NCBI GenBank assembly: GCA_950071955.1
Contig: CATMOC010000148.1
Coordinates: 1 to 8,200 of the forward strand
Length of the DNA stretch: 8,200 nucleotides
Reading direction: 5' to 3'
Origin: an uncultured Mesorhizobium sp.
GTDB taxonomy: Bacteria > Pseudomonadota > Alphaproteobacteria > Rhizobiales > Rhizobiaceae
This document shows, piece by piece, positions 1-5,168 of this stretch; position 1 is the first letter of the stretch, and each line of letters begins with the position of its first letter. A program made the position numbers and the translations under genes. The notes beneath the pieces were generated by a model. The model searched no databases. It was given only the letters and a program-made list of their open reading frames with translations, and was not told the DNA's origin.

Positions 1-6
1 CCCGCC

Positions 7-138
7 ATGAACAAGTACTATCTCGGGCCAGCCATCATACTCGTCATTCCCGCTGCGCTTTGTTCGATCTTCGCACTCTTCGTGATCCTGCGCTCACATG
101 AGCGGTTTCCGCTGCGGAGGTATCTGGTCCGCGCCTGA
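7..138 (+). CDS. Very small single-pass membrane protein, or the C-terminal end of a longer protein
   Basis: The reading frame from the ATG at 7 gives 43 residues and ends in TGA at 136-138. Residues about 8-28 (from GPAIILV to FVIL) form one hydrophobic helix long enough to span the membrane. A basic tail with HERFPLRR and RYLVR follows, which would place the C-terminus in the cytoplasm by the positive-inside rule. The frame stays open to the left edge (Pro-Ala before the Met), so this may be only the last part of a larger gene starting outside the window. Only six bases precede the ATG, so a ribosome binding site cannot be judged. I do not recognise the family. Codon use is less G/C-rich at third positions than in the large genes downstream, so even its status as a gene is uncertain. 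Confidence 0.35.
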   Translation: MNKYYLGPAIILVIPAALCSIFALFVILRSHERFPLRRYLVRA

Positions 139-170
139 CACCCCCGTAGGGCGGTCCGGAAGGGCAGCGA

Positions 171-302
171 ATGTCGCGGCAATCATCTGCAGAAGGTCCC
201 TTCGCGTCCTACCGTCGCTTCGTTCTCGATGGCCACGCGCCGACATTTGTCGTTGACGTCTGTCCGCTCGATGCGCATATAGTAAGTCTACTTATCAATT
301 GA
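171..302 (+). CDS. Candidate 43-residue small ORF upstream of the FAD hydroxylase (tentative)
   Basis: An ATG at 171 is preceded by GGAAGGG at 158-164 with a 6-nt spacer, a good Shine-Dalgarno arrangement. The frame runs to TGA at 300-302, 22 nt before the hydroxylase start. The peptide begins MSRQSSAEGPF and ends in SLLIN. It has no signal peptide or membrane segment that I can see, and I recognise no family. Third-position G/C is only about half, unlike neighbouring genes. The predicted hydroxylase promoter and operator lie inside its 3' half. It could be a leader peptide, a small hypothetical gene, or chance. Confidence 0.18.
   Translation: MSRQSSAEGPFASYRRFVLDGHAPTFVVDVCPLDAHIVSLLIN
253..283 (+). 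promoter_or_regulatory. Candidate sigma70-type promoter of the FAD hydroxylase gene
   Basis: TTGACG at 253-258 matches five of six bases of the -35 consensus. The -10 element could be CATATA at 276-281 (17-bp spacer) or TATAGT at 278-283 (19-bp spacer, closer to consensus). Transcription would then start around 288-290, about 35 nt before the hydroxylase ATG. The local drop to AT-rich sequence in an otherwise GC-rich region supports a promoter. This is motif reading only. Confidence 0.45.
283..294 (+). promoter_or_regulatory. Inverted repeat, candidate repressor operator at the hydroxylase transcription start
   Basis: TAAGT-CT-ACTTA is a perfect 5+5 inverted repeat (arms 283-287 and 290-294) at the predicted transcription start, directly beside or overlapping the -10 element. 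A repressor bound here would block initiation. AT-rich palindromes of this kind are typical of MarR-, GntR- or IclR-type regulators of aromatic catabolism, but no regulator gene lies in the window, so the protein that binds is unknown. Confidence 0.4.
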
Positions 303-324
303 GCGGCGTGACGAGAGGCTGGCG

Positions 325-2283
325 ATGCAGTTCCACCTGAATGGTTTCCGTCCGGGCGATCCGGAAGTATCCGATGCCGCGCCCGGTGGCGAAGACCCGG
401 GCGCCGGCCTGCCGGAGGTGGTGGACGTGCTGATCGTCGGAAGCGGGCCGGCGGGCCTGACGCTCGCGGCGCAGCTTGCCGCTTTTCCCGAGATCACCAC
501 CCGCATCGTCGAGCGCAAGCCTGGGCCCATGGAGAAGGGGCAGGCCGACGGCATCTCGTGCCGGTCCATGGAAATGTTCAACGCCTTCGGATTCGCCGAA
601 AAGGTGCTGAAGCAGGGCTACTGGGTGAACGAGACGACATTCTGGAAGCCGGACCCCCGCCGGCCGGACCGCATCACCCGGAACGGACGCATCCAGGACG
701 TCGAGGACGGGCTATCCGAGATGCCGCACATCATCCTGAACCAGGCGCGTGTGCACGATATGTATCTCGAAATCATGCGCAACGCGCCGTCGCGGCTGGT
801 GCCGGACTATGCGCTGCAGCTATTGGATCTGACGGTCGATCCCGCCGGCGGGGACCATCCGGTCACGGTCACCCTTGAGCGGCTCGATCCCGAGCGGCAG
901 GGTGAGACGGTGACCCTGCGCGCGCGCTATGTCGTTGGCTGCGACGGCGCCCGCAGCGCGGTGCGCAACGCCATCGGGCGCGAGCTTCTCGGCGATTCGG
1001 CCAATCAGGCCTGGGGAGTCATGGACGTCCTTGCGGTGACCGACTTTCCCGACATACGCTGCAAGACGCTGATCCAGTCGGCCAGCGAAGGAAACATCAT
1101 CATCATCCCCCGCGAGGGCGGCTATCTCGTGCGCCTCTACATCGAACTCGACAAGCTGGCGGCTGGTGAGCGGGTCGCCAACAGGAACATCACGCTGGAC
1201 ACGCTGATCGCGGCCGCCAGGCGAATCTTCCGGCCGTGGTCGATCGACGTGAAGGAGGTGGCGTGGTGGTCGGTCTACGAGATCGGCCAGCGCCTGACCG
1301 ACAGGTTCGACGACGTCCCGCCGAACGAGGCCGCCACCCGCCAGCCGCGCGTCTTCATTGCCGGTGATGCCTGCCACACGCACAGTCCCAAGGCGGGCCA
1401 GGGAATGAACGTCTCCATGGGTGACGCCTTCAATCTCGGCTGGAAGCTCGTTTCCGTCCTGAAGGGCCGCTGTCGGCCAGAGATCCTGCACAGCTATTCC
1501 GCGGAACGGCACGCGGTGGCGAAGGATCTGATCGAATTCGACCGGGAGTGGTCGCGCATCATGAGCGAGCGGCCCGAGGAGACCGCGACCGATACCGCGG
1601 AGGAGCCCAAGTTCCAGCGCTACTTCATACAGCACGGCCGCTACACGGCGGGAATGTCCGTCAGATACACGCCGTCGGTACTGACCGGCGCGGCGACATT
1701 TCAGTCGCTCGCCGTGGGGTTCGAGATCGGCACCCGCTTCCACTCCGTCCCGGTGATACGGCTGGCGGACGCCAGGCCGATGGAACTGGGCCACACGGTG
1801 GCGGCCGACGCGCGCTGGCGCGTGTTCGCCTTCTGCCCCGACGAAAACCCGGCGGAGGATGGCTCGATGATCCAGCGCCTCTGCCGGTTTCTCGCCGAGG
1901 ACCCCGGCTCTCCGGTGCAAAAGTACACTCCGCCGGGAGCCGACGTCGATTCCGTCATCGACGTACGGGCAGTGTTTCAGCAGGGCCACCGGGACCTGGC
2001 GCTCGAGCGCCTGCCGGATGTCCTCAAGCCGCGCAAGGGCCGGCTCGGCCTCGTCGACTACGAAAAGGTGTTCTGCCCAGATCTCAAGGGCGGGCGCGAC
2101 ATCTTCGACCTTCGCGGGATCGACCGGCGCCGGGGCTGCCTCGTGATCGTCCGGTCCGATCAGTATGTCGCGCACGTCCTGCCGCTCGACGCCCACGACG
2201 AACTCGCGCGGTTTTTCGACGGCTTTATGCTGCCGGCTTTCGCCGGACGCGAAGCGCGTTCGATCCCGGCAATGGCGGAGTGA
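325..2283 (+). CDS. mobA: FAD-dependent aromatic hydroxylase, 3-hydroxybenzoate 4-monooxygenase (MobA) type
   Basis: This is a 652-aa class A flavoprotein hydroxylase. It is expected to convert 3-hydroxybenzoate to protocatechuate with NADPH and O2 in the cytoplasm, feeding ring cleavage. Visible motifs are the Rossmann dinucleotide site GSGPAG at 39-44, the DG motif GCDGARS at 205-211, and the FAD ribityl motif GDACHTHSPKAGQGMN at 347-362. The C-terminal ~190 residues match the thioredoxin-like dimerisation domain of phenol hydroxylases. From memory of the Comamonas MobA structure, the substrate-site residues are Asp75, His135, Lys247 and Tyr271. Here D75, H135 and K247 occur at identical positions and the tyrosine is at 272. 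The N-terminus MQFHLNGFRPG also resembles MobA. The ATG at 325 has GAGAGG at 313-318 with a 6-nt spacer. A promoter and operator-like repeat lie just upstream. No protocatechuate dioxygenase genes are in the window. Phenol or other hydroxybenzoate hydroxylase activity is a less likely alternative. Confidence 0.92.
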   Translation: MQFHLNGFRPGDPEVSDAAPGGEDPGAGLPEVVDVLIVGSGPAGLTLAAQLAAFPEITTRIVERKPGPMEKGQADGISCRSMEMFNAFGFAEKVLKQGYWVNETTFWKPDPRRPDRITRNGRIQDVEDGLSEMPHIILNQARVHDMYLEIMRNAPSRLVPDYALQLLDLTVDPAGGDHPVTVTLERLDPERQGETVTLRARYVVGCDGARSAVRNAIGRELLGDSANQAWGVMDVLAVTDFPDIRCKTLIQSASEGNIIIIPREGGYLVRLYIELDKLAAGERVANRNITLDTLIAAARRIFRPWSIDVKEVAWWSVYEIGQRLTDRFDDVPPNEAATRQPRVFIAGDACHTHSPKAGQGMNVSMGDAFNLGWKLVSVLKGRCRPEILHSYSAERHAVAKDLIEFDREWSRIMSERPEETATDTAEEPKFQRYFIQHGRYTAGMSVRYTPSVLTGAATFQSLAVGFEIGTRFHSVPVIRLADARPMELGHTVAADARWRVFAFCPDENPAEDGSMIQRLCRFLAEDPGSPVQKYTPPGADVDSVIDVRAVFQQGHRDLALERLPDVLKPRKGRLGLVDYEKVFCPDLKGGRDIFDLRGIDRRRGCLVIVRSDQYVAHVLPLDAHDELARFFDGFMLPAFAGREARSIPAMAE

Positions 2284-2403
2284 GGGCTCGCCATTTCCAG
2301 ACCGCCCAACGTCACGCCGGCAAGAGGCGGAAAACGCAGGGAAGGTTTCTTCCGGGCGCGACGGCGCGGCCATGTCCCGCTTGCGAGTCTCTTCTGGCGC
2401 GAC

Positions 2404-2634
2404 ATGGTGTTCGTCGGCAGCGCGATCAATGCGGTTGCGCTGATTGCGGCCTTCGCGGCGCTCGAAGGCGGCGCCGCGGCATGGATCGTGATGGCGGTGT
2501 ACCTGTCGCCGCTTCCCTACAACCTCTTCCTGTTCGCAGCCGTGTGGCGAACGGCGCCGCGGGAACCGGAGCCCTGGTGCTCGGCTGCGCGGTTTGCGGC
2601 GCTCGCCTGGCTGGCGCTGGCCGTCCTGCTCTGA
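2404..2634 (+). CDS. Small integral membrane protein, three predicted helices, start uncertain
   Basis: From the ATG at 2404 the product is 76 aa with three hydrophobic segments, about residues 1-20, 25-47 and 63-76. The central motif is YLSPLPYNLFLF followed by W-R. It resembles small hypothetical membrane proteins of Rhizobiales, but I assign no function. The same frame is open upstream back to the hydroxylase stop, and the residues just before the ATG (VPLASLFWRD, preceded by an Arg-rich stretch) look like genuine protein. No Shine-Dalgarno precedes the ATG at 2404, and no ATG, GTG or TTG occurs earlier in frame. An in-frame ATT at 2293 has GAGGG at 2282-2286 with a 6-nt spacer and would give 113 aa. 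The gene may therefore use a rare ATT start or have lost its start. It lies in the same frame as the upstream hydroxylase and could be co-transcribed with it. Confidence 0.6.
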   Translation: MVFVGSAINAVALIAAFAALEGGAAAWIVMAVYLSPLPYNLFLFAAVWRTAPREPEPWCSAARFAALAWLALAVLL

Positions 2635-2649
2635 GCCGGTCTCAGGCAG
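2626..2649. terminator. Hairpin spanning two convergent stop codons, candidate bidirectional terminator
   Basis: Arms CTGC(T)CTGAG at 2626-2635 and CTCAGGCAG at 2641-2649 pair over nine base pairs with one bulged T at 2630 and the loop CCGGT at 2636-2640. The left arm contains the stop codon of the membrane protein (2632-2634) and the right arm contains that of msrB (2642-2644, minus strand). The gap between the genes is only 7 bp. There is no U-tract on either side, so efficient intrinsic termination is uncertain. It may act as an RNA-stabilising hairpin. Confidence 0.45.
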
Positions 2650-3046
2650 CCGGCGCGAACTTCAGCGCGACGCCGTTGATGCAGTAGCGCTGGTGGGTCG
2701 GCGGCGGGCCGTCGGGAAAGACGTGACCGAGATGGCTGCCGCAGGTGGCGCAGTGGCATTCCGTGCGCACCATGCCGTGGCTGCGGTCCACGGTCGTCTC
2801 CACTGAGCCGGGAACAGGATCGTTGAAGCTCGGCCAGCCGGTGCCGCTCTCGAATTTCAGCTTGGATTCGAACAGGGGGCTGTCGCAGCCGACGCACTTG
2901 AAGGTACCGGCCCGCTTTTCATGGAGCAGGGCGCAGCTTCCCGGCCGCTCGGTGCCGTGCTGGCGCATGATGTAATACTGCTCGGGCGTCAGCCGCTCGC
3001 GCCACTCGGCGTCGGTGCGGGTGACGGGATAGGTGTGGGTGTCCAT
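2642..3046 (-). CDS. msrB: Peptide methionine-(R)-S-oxide reductase MsrB
   Basis: This 134-aa protein reduces methionine-R-sulfoxide in oxidised proteins, recycled by thioredoxin, in the cytoplasm. The single SelR/MsrB domain fills the protein. Structural zinc ligands are C51 and C54 (CVGC) and C99 and C102 (CATC). Other motifs are GTGWPSF at 68-74 and [10 protein letters not shown] at 105-114, and the catalytic cysteine is C122 in RYCING. In the E. coli-type enzyme the resolving cysteine sits in SGCGWPSF. Here that residue is Thr69, while Cys38 in [10 protein letters not shown] is placed like the alternative resolving cysteine described for the Xanthomonas-type subclass. The ATG at 3046 is preferred over a GTG at 3067, because the predicted promoter puts the transcription start near 3067. 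The Shine-Dalgarno is weak (GGAAAA). coxE lies upstream on the same strand, but a separate promoter suggests independent expression. Confidence 0.95.
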   Translation of the reverse strand: MDTHTYPVTRTDAEWRERLTPEQYYIMRQHGTERPGSCALLHEKRAGTFKCVGCDSPLFESKLKFESGTGWPSFNDPVPGSVETTVDRSHGMVRTECHCATCGSHLGHVFPDGPPPTHQRYCINGVALKFAPAA

Positions 3047-3073
3047 GGGAGTTTTCCGTTGATGCACGCAACC

Positions 3074-3102
3074 AATGTAGTGCGCCGGGATCGGCTTGTC
3101 GA
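3074..3102 (-). promoter_or_regulatory. Candidate msrB promoter
   Basis: On the minus strand, TCGACA (3102-3097) matches five of six -35 bases and TACATT (3079-3074) matches four of six -10 bases, with exactly 17 bp between them. The start site would be near 3067, giving a leader of about 20 nt before the msrB ATG. An 8-bp inverted repeat, CGGGATCG (3086-3093) and CGATCCCG (3124-3131), overlaps the spacer. It could act as an operator, or as a hairpin ending coxE transcription, since the coxE stop lies only 14 bp upstream of it. Confidence 0.45.
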
Positions 3103-3145
3103 AGGGCAGCCGGCAATGACAGGCGATCCCGAATGACGCGTGCAG

Positions 3146-4336
3146 TCAATGCTTCCGCGACAATTCCCGCGTCGCCCCTTCGATTCCCGACAGCGTCAAC
3201 GGGTACATGCGCTCCGAAAAGATCTCGCGGATCATGCCGATCGAGTGCGTGTAGTCCCAGTGCTTGCGCTGGACCGGATTGATCCAGACCGCGTTCGGCC
3301 ACTGGTTGATCACCCGCTGGAGCCAGGCGATGCCCGCCTCCGCGTTCCAGTGCTCCACCGACCCGCCGGCATAGGCGATCTCGTAGGGGCTCATCGAGGC
3401 GTCGCCGACGAAGATCACCTTGTAGTCGTGGCCGTACTTGTGCAGCACGTCGAAGGTCGGGATCACTTCCGTATGCCGGCGCCGGTTGTCCTTCCACACG
3501 CCCTCGTAGAGGCAGTTGTGGAAGTAGAAATACTCCATGTGCTTGAACTCGCCGCGGACGGCGGAAAAGAGCTCCTCCACAACCTTGATGTGGTCGTCCA
3601 TCGAGCCGCCGACGTCGAAGAACATCAGCAGCTTCACCGCGTTTCGTCGCTCCGGCCGCGTCTTCACGTCGAGATAGCCGTGCTCGGCGGTGGCGTGGAT
3701 GGTGCCGGGAATGTCGAGTTCCTCGTCGGCGCCCTCGCGCACCCAGCGGCGGAGACGCTTGAGCGCCACCTTGATGTTACGCGTCCCGAGTTCGACGCTG
3801 TCGTCGAAGTTCCTGAACTCGCGCTTGTCCCACACCTTCACCGCGCGGCGGTGGCGGCTCTCGTGCTGGCCGATCCGCACGCCCTCGGGATTGTAGCCAT
3901 AGGCGCCGAAGGGCGAGGTGCCGGCCGTGCCGATCCATTTCGAGCCGCCCTGGTGGCGGCCCTTCTGCTCCTCCAGCCGCTTCTTCAGGGTCTCCATCAG
4001 CTTCTCGAAGCCGCCGAGCGCCTCGACCAGCTTCTTCTCCTCCTCGGAAAGATGCTTTTCGGCCAGTCGCCGCAGCCATTCCTCGGGCAGGTTCGCGACG
4101 TCGACCGCGCCTTCCCCCGACACCGCCTCGACGCCCTTGAAGACGTGGGAAAAGACCTGGTCGAAGCGGTCGATGTGCCGCTCGTCCTTCACCAGCGCCG
4201 CGCGGGCCAGATAGTAGAACCCCTCCACGTCGTAGTCGACGAGATGGGCCTCCATGCCTTCCAGCAGCGTCAGATACTCGCGCAGCGACACCGGGACGCG
4301 GGCGGCTTTGAGTTCGAGGAAGAAGGGAATGAACAT
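3146..4336 (-). CDS. CoxE-type von Willebrand factor A (VWA) domain protein, partner of MoxR ATPases
   Basis: This 396-aa cytoplasmic protein belongs to the CoxE-like VWA family (COG3552 type). These proteins work with MoxR AAA+ ATPases in metal-cofactor insertion or enzyme maturation, as for CO dehydrogenase CoxD/CoxE; the client here is unknown. The N-terminal half is helical and ends in a charged Lys/Glu-rich segment near residues 97-130. A glycine-rich linker follows, GTAGTSPFGAYGYNPEG (136-152). The C-terminal half is the VWA domain with the metal site DVGGSM at 241-246 and a second conserved acidic site, VGDAS, at 310-314. The classical MIDAS is DxSxS. Here the first Ser is Gly, as I recall for many family members. 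The ATG at 4336 gives the family-typical start MFIPFFLELKAA. An upstream in-frame GTG at 4429 is rejected because the frame would run back through the vapBC operator. No good Shine-Dalgarno is visible. Its probable ATPase partner begins beyond the right edge, about 3.5 kb away. Confidence 0.88.
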   Translation of the reverse strand: MFIPFFLELKAARVPVSLREYLTLLEGMEAHLVDYDVEGFYYLARAALVKDERHIDRFDQVFSHVFKGVEAVSGEGAVDVANLPEEWLRRLAEKHLSEEEKKLVEALGGFEKLMETLKKRLEEQKGRHQGGSKWIGTAGTSPFGAYGYNPEGVRIGQHESRHRRAVKVWDKREFRNFDDSVELGTRNIKVALKRLRRWVREGADEELDIPGTIHATAEHGYLDVKTRPERRNAVKLLMFFDVGGSMDDHIKVVEELFSAVRGEFKHMEYFYFHNCLYEGVWKDNRRRHTEVIPTFDVLHKYGHDYKVIFVGDASMSPYEIAYAGGSVEHWNAEAGIAWLQRVINQWPNAVWINPVQRKHWDYTHSIGMIREIFSERMYPLTLSGIEGATRELSRKH

Positions 4337-4400
4337 GGCGTTTGTTTTGAGCAGGCCTGGCGGGAATTGCAAGCGTGGACCGACTGCTAGCAAAATGATA

Positions 4401-4418
4401 GCATCCGTATACGAATGC
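4401..4418 (+). promoter_or_regulatory. 18-bp near-perfect palindrome, candidate VapBC autoregulatory operator
   Basis: GCATCCGTATACGAATGC is symmetric around the central CGTATACG (4406-4413), with matching outer arms GCAT and ATGC. Only the pair 4405/4414 is mismatched. It ends 16 nt before the vapB start and directly abuts the Shine-Dalgarno region. Antitoxins with ribbon-helix-helix domains typically bind such palindromes to repress their own operon. A second, weaker repeat lies just upstream, TGCTA (4385-4389) and TAGCA (4399-4403). A possible promoter is TTGCAA (4367-4372) with CAAAAT (4391-4396) at 18-bp spacing. Confidence 0.6.
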
Positions 4419-4434
4419 AACAGGAGCACCCGGA

Positions 4435-4686
4435 ATGGCCAGCCTGCACGTCAGGAACGTCGACGAGGAGATCGTCCGCAAGCTCAAGGAACGCGCCGAG
4501 CGCAACGGCCGGTCGGCGGAGGCGGAGCACCGGGCGATCCTGAACGCGGCGCTGGTCTGGGATGCCGCTCCGGAAACGGACGTTGCGGAGTGGAAGCGCC
4601 GGGCAGCCGATTTCCGGGCAGGCCTCGAAGGGCGCGTGCTCACACCCTCGGAAGTGCTGCTACACGAATCGCGGGACGAGCGTTGA
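4435..4686 (+). CDS. vapB: VapB/FitA-type ribbon-helix-helix antitoxin
   Basis: This 83-aa antitoxin is expected to neutralise the downstream PIN toxin and repress its own operon. The N-terminal ~45 residues fit the Arc/FitA ribbon-helix-helix pattern: a strand (ASLHVRNVD), a first helix (EEIVRKLKERAERNG), and a second helix beginning RSAEAEHRAIL, which is very typical of FitA-like antitoxins. The C-terminal part, with WKRRAADFRAGLEG and LTPSEVLLHESRDER, is charged and would wrap the toxin. The ATG has AGGAG at 4422-4426 with an 8-nt spacer. Its stop TGA (4684-4686) overlaps the TTG start of the toxin by 4 nt (TTGA), indicating translational coupling. It is divergent from coxE, and the palindrome lies between the two genes. 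Confidence 0.88.
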   Translation: MASLHVRNVDEEIVRKLKERAERNGRSAEAEHRAILNAALVWDAAPETDVAEWKRRAADFRAGLEGRVLTPSEVLLHESRDER

Positions 4687-5132
4687 CCTCACCCATCCTC
4701 GTCGTGGATGCCAGCGTAGCGATCAAATGGGGCGTACCGGAAGTCGGTTCAGACGCCGCGGAAGCGTTGGTAGGTGCCTATCGGCTGATCGCGCCGCAAC
4801 TCATCTATGCCGAATGCGCCAACATTCTGTGGAAGATGACCCGCCGTGGGGAATTGTCGGGCGTGGAAATGATGAAGGCCAGCACTCTCGTCGATGATTT
4901 TGCCATCCACACGGTATCGATGCGCGAACTCGTCCCGCTCGCGCTCGACGCATCCGTCCGGATCGATCATGCAGCCTACGATTGCTTCTATCTTGCCTTG
5001 GCGTTTCTGCAGGAATGTCCGATGGTCACCGCAGACTCGCGTTTAGTCCGAAGGCTCCGATCGCGGCGGGACGCATGGGCCGACCTCGTCGTCGAGCTTG
5101 CAGACATCCCGCCGGCGTCGGACCGGCCATAG
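4683..5132 (+). CDS. vapC: VapC-type PIN-domain ribonuclease toxin
   Basis: This 149-aa toxin is expected to be a Mg2+-dependent endoribonuclease that inhibits translation when not bound by VapB. The PIN domain spans nearly the whole protein. Acidic metal-binding residues are D9 (VVDASVAIKW), E44 (IYAEC), D100 (AAYDCFYLALA) and D118 (VTADSRL), so the active site looks complete. The start is a TTG at 4683-4685 overlapping the vapB stop. The frame continues upstream into the vapB region, but the domain starts exactly here with MTSPILVVDAS. Length is normal for the family. The target RNA (tRNA or rRNA) cannot be inferred from sequence alone. Translation is probably coupled to vapB, which keeps toxin output tied to antitoxin output. 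Confidence 0.88.
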   Translation: MTSPILVVDASVAIKWGVPEVGSDAAEALVGAYRLIAPQLIYAECANILWKMTRRGELSGVEMMKASTLVDDFAIHTVSMRELVPLALDASVRIDHAAYDCFYLALAFLQECPMVTADSRLVRRLRSRRDAWADLVVELADIPPASDRP

Positions 5133-5141
5133 AAACAGGAC

Positions 5142-5158
5142 GGCTCTGCGACAGGGCC
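5142..5158. terminator. Weak hairpin between the convergent vapC and P450 genes
   Basis: GGCTCTG (5142-5148) and CAGGGCC (5152-5158) form a 7-bp stem with one G-U pair and loop CGA on the plus-strand transcript, 9 nt after the vapC stop. The P450 stop is at 5169-5171 on the other strand. The minus-strand form has one C-A mismatch but is followed by a T-containing run (GTTTCT). There is no strong U-tract for vapC. Confidence 0.3.
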
Positions 5159-5168
5159 ATTGCACCCC

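Noticed and set aside
2340..2353. GGAAG-GTTT-CTTCC hairpin after the FAD hydroxylase
   Set aside because: It has only five base pairs and no U-tract, and lies inside the probable 5' coding or leader part of the membrane-protein gene. It is too weak to call a terminator.
820..2373. A 517-codon minus-strand open frame opposite the FAD hydroxylase
   Set aside because: It is antisense to a gene with complete FAD motifs, shows no recognisable motif, and has the low-complexity composition of a shadow frame.
3047..3067. GTG start for msrB at 3067
   Set aside because: It coincides with the predicted transcription start, and the added residues (HQRKTP) are not part of the domain. The ATG at 3046 fits better.
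3140..4390. A 416-codon plus-strand open frame opposite coxE
   Set aside because: It mirrors the coxE coding frame and encodes Val/Leu/His/Arg-rich sequence without a domain. The coxE protein has clear family motifs.
4337..4429. N-terminal extension of coxE to a GTG at 4429
   Set aside because: It would translate through the vapBC palindrome and has no family-like sequence. The family-typical N-terminus begins at the ATG at 4336.
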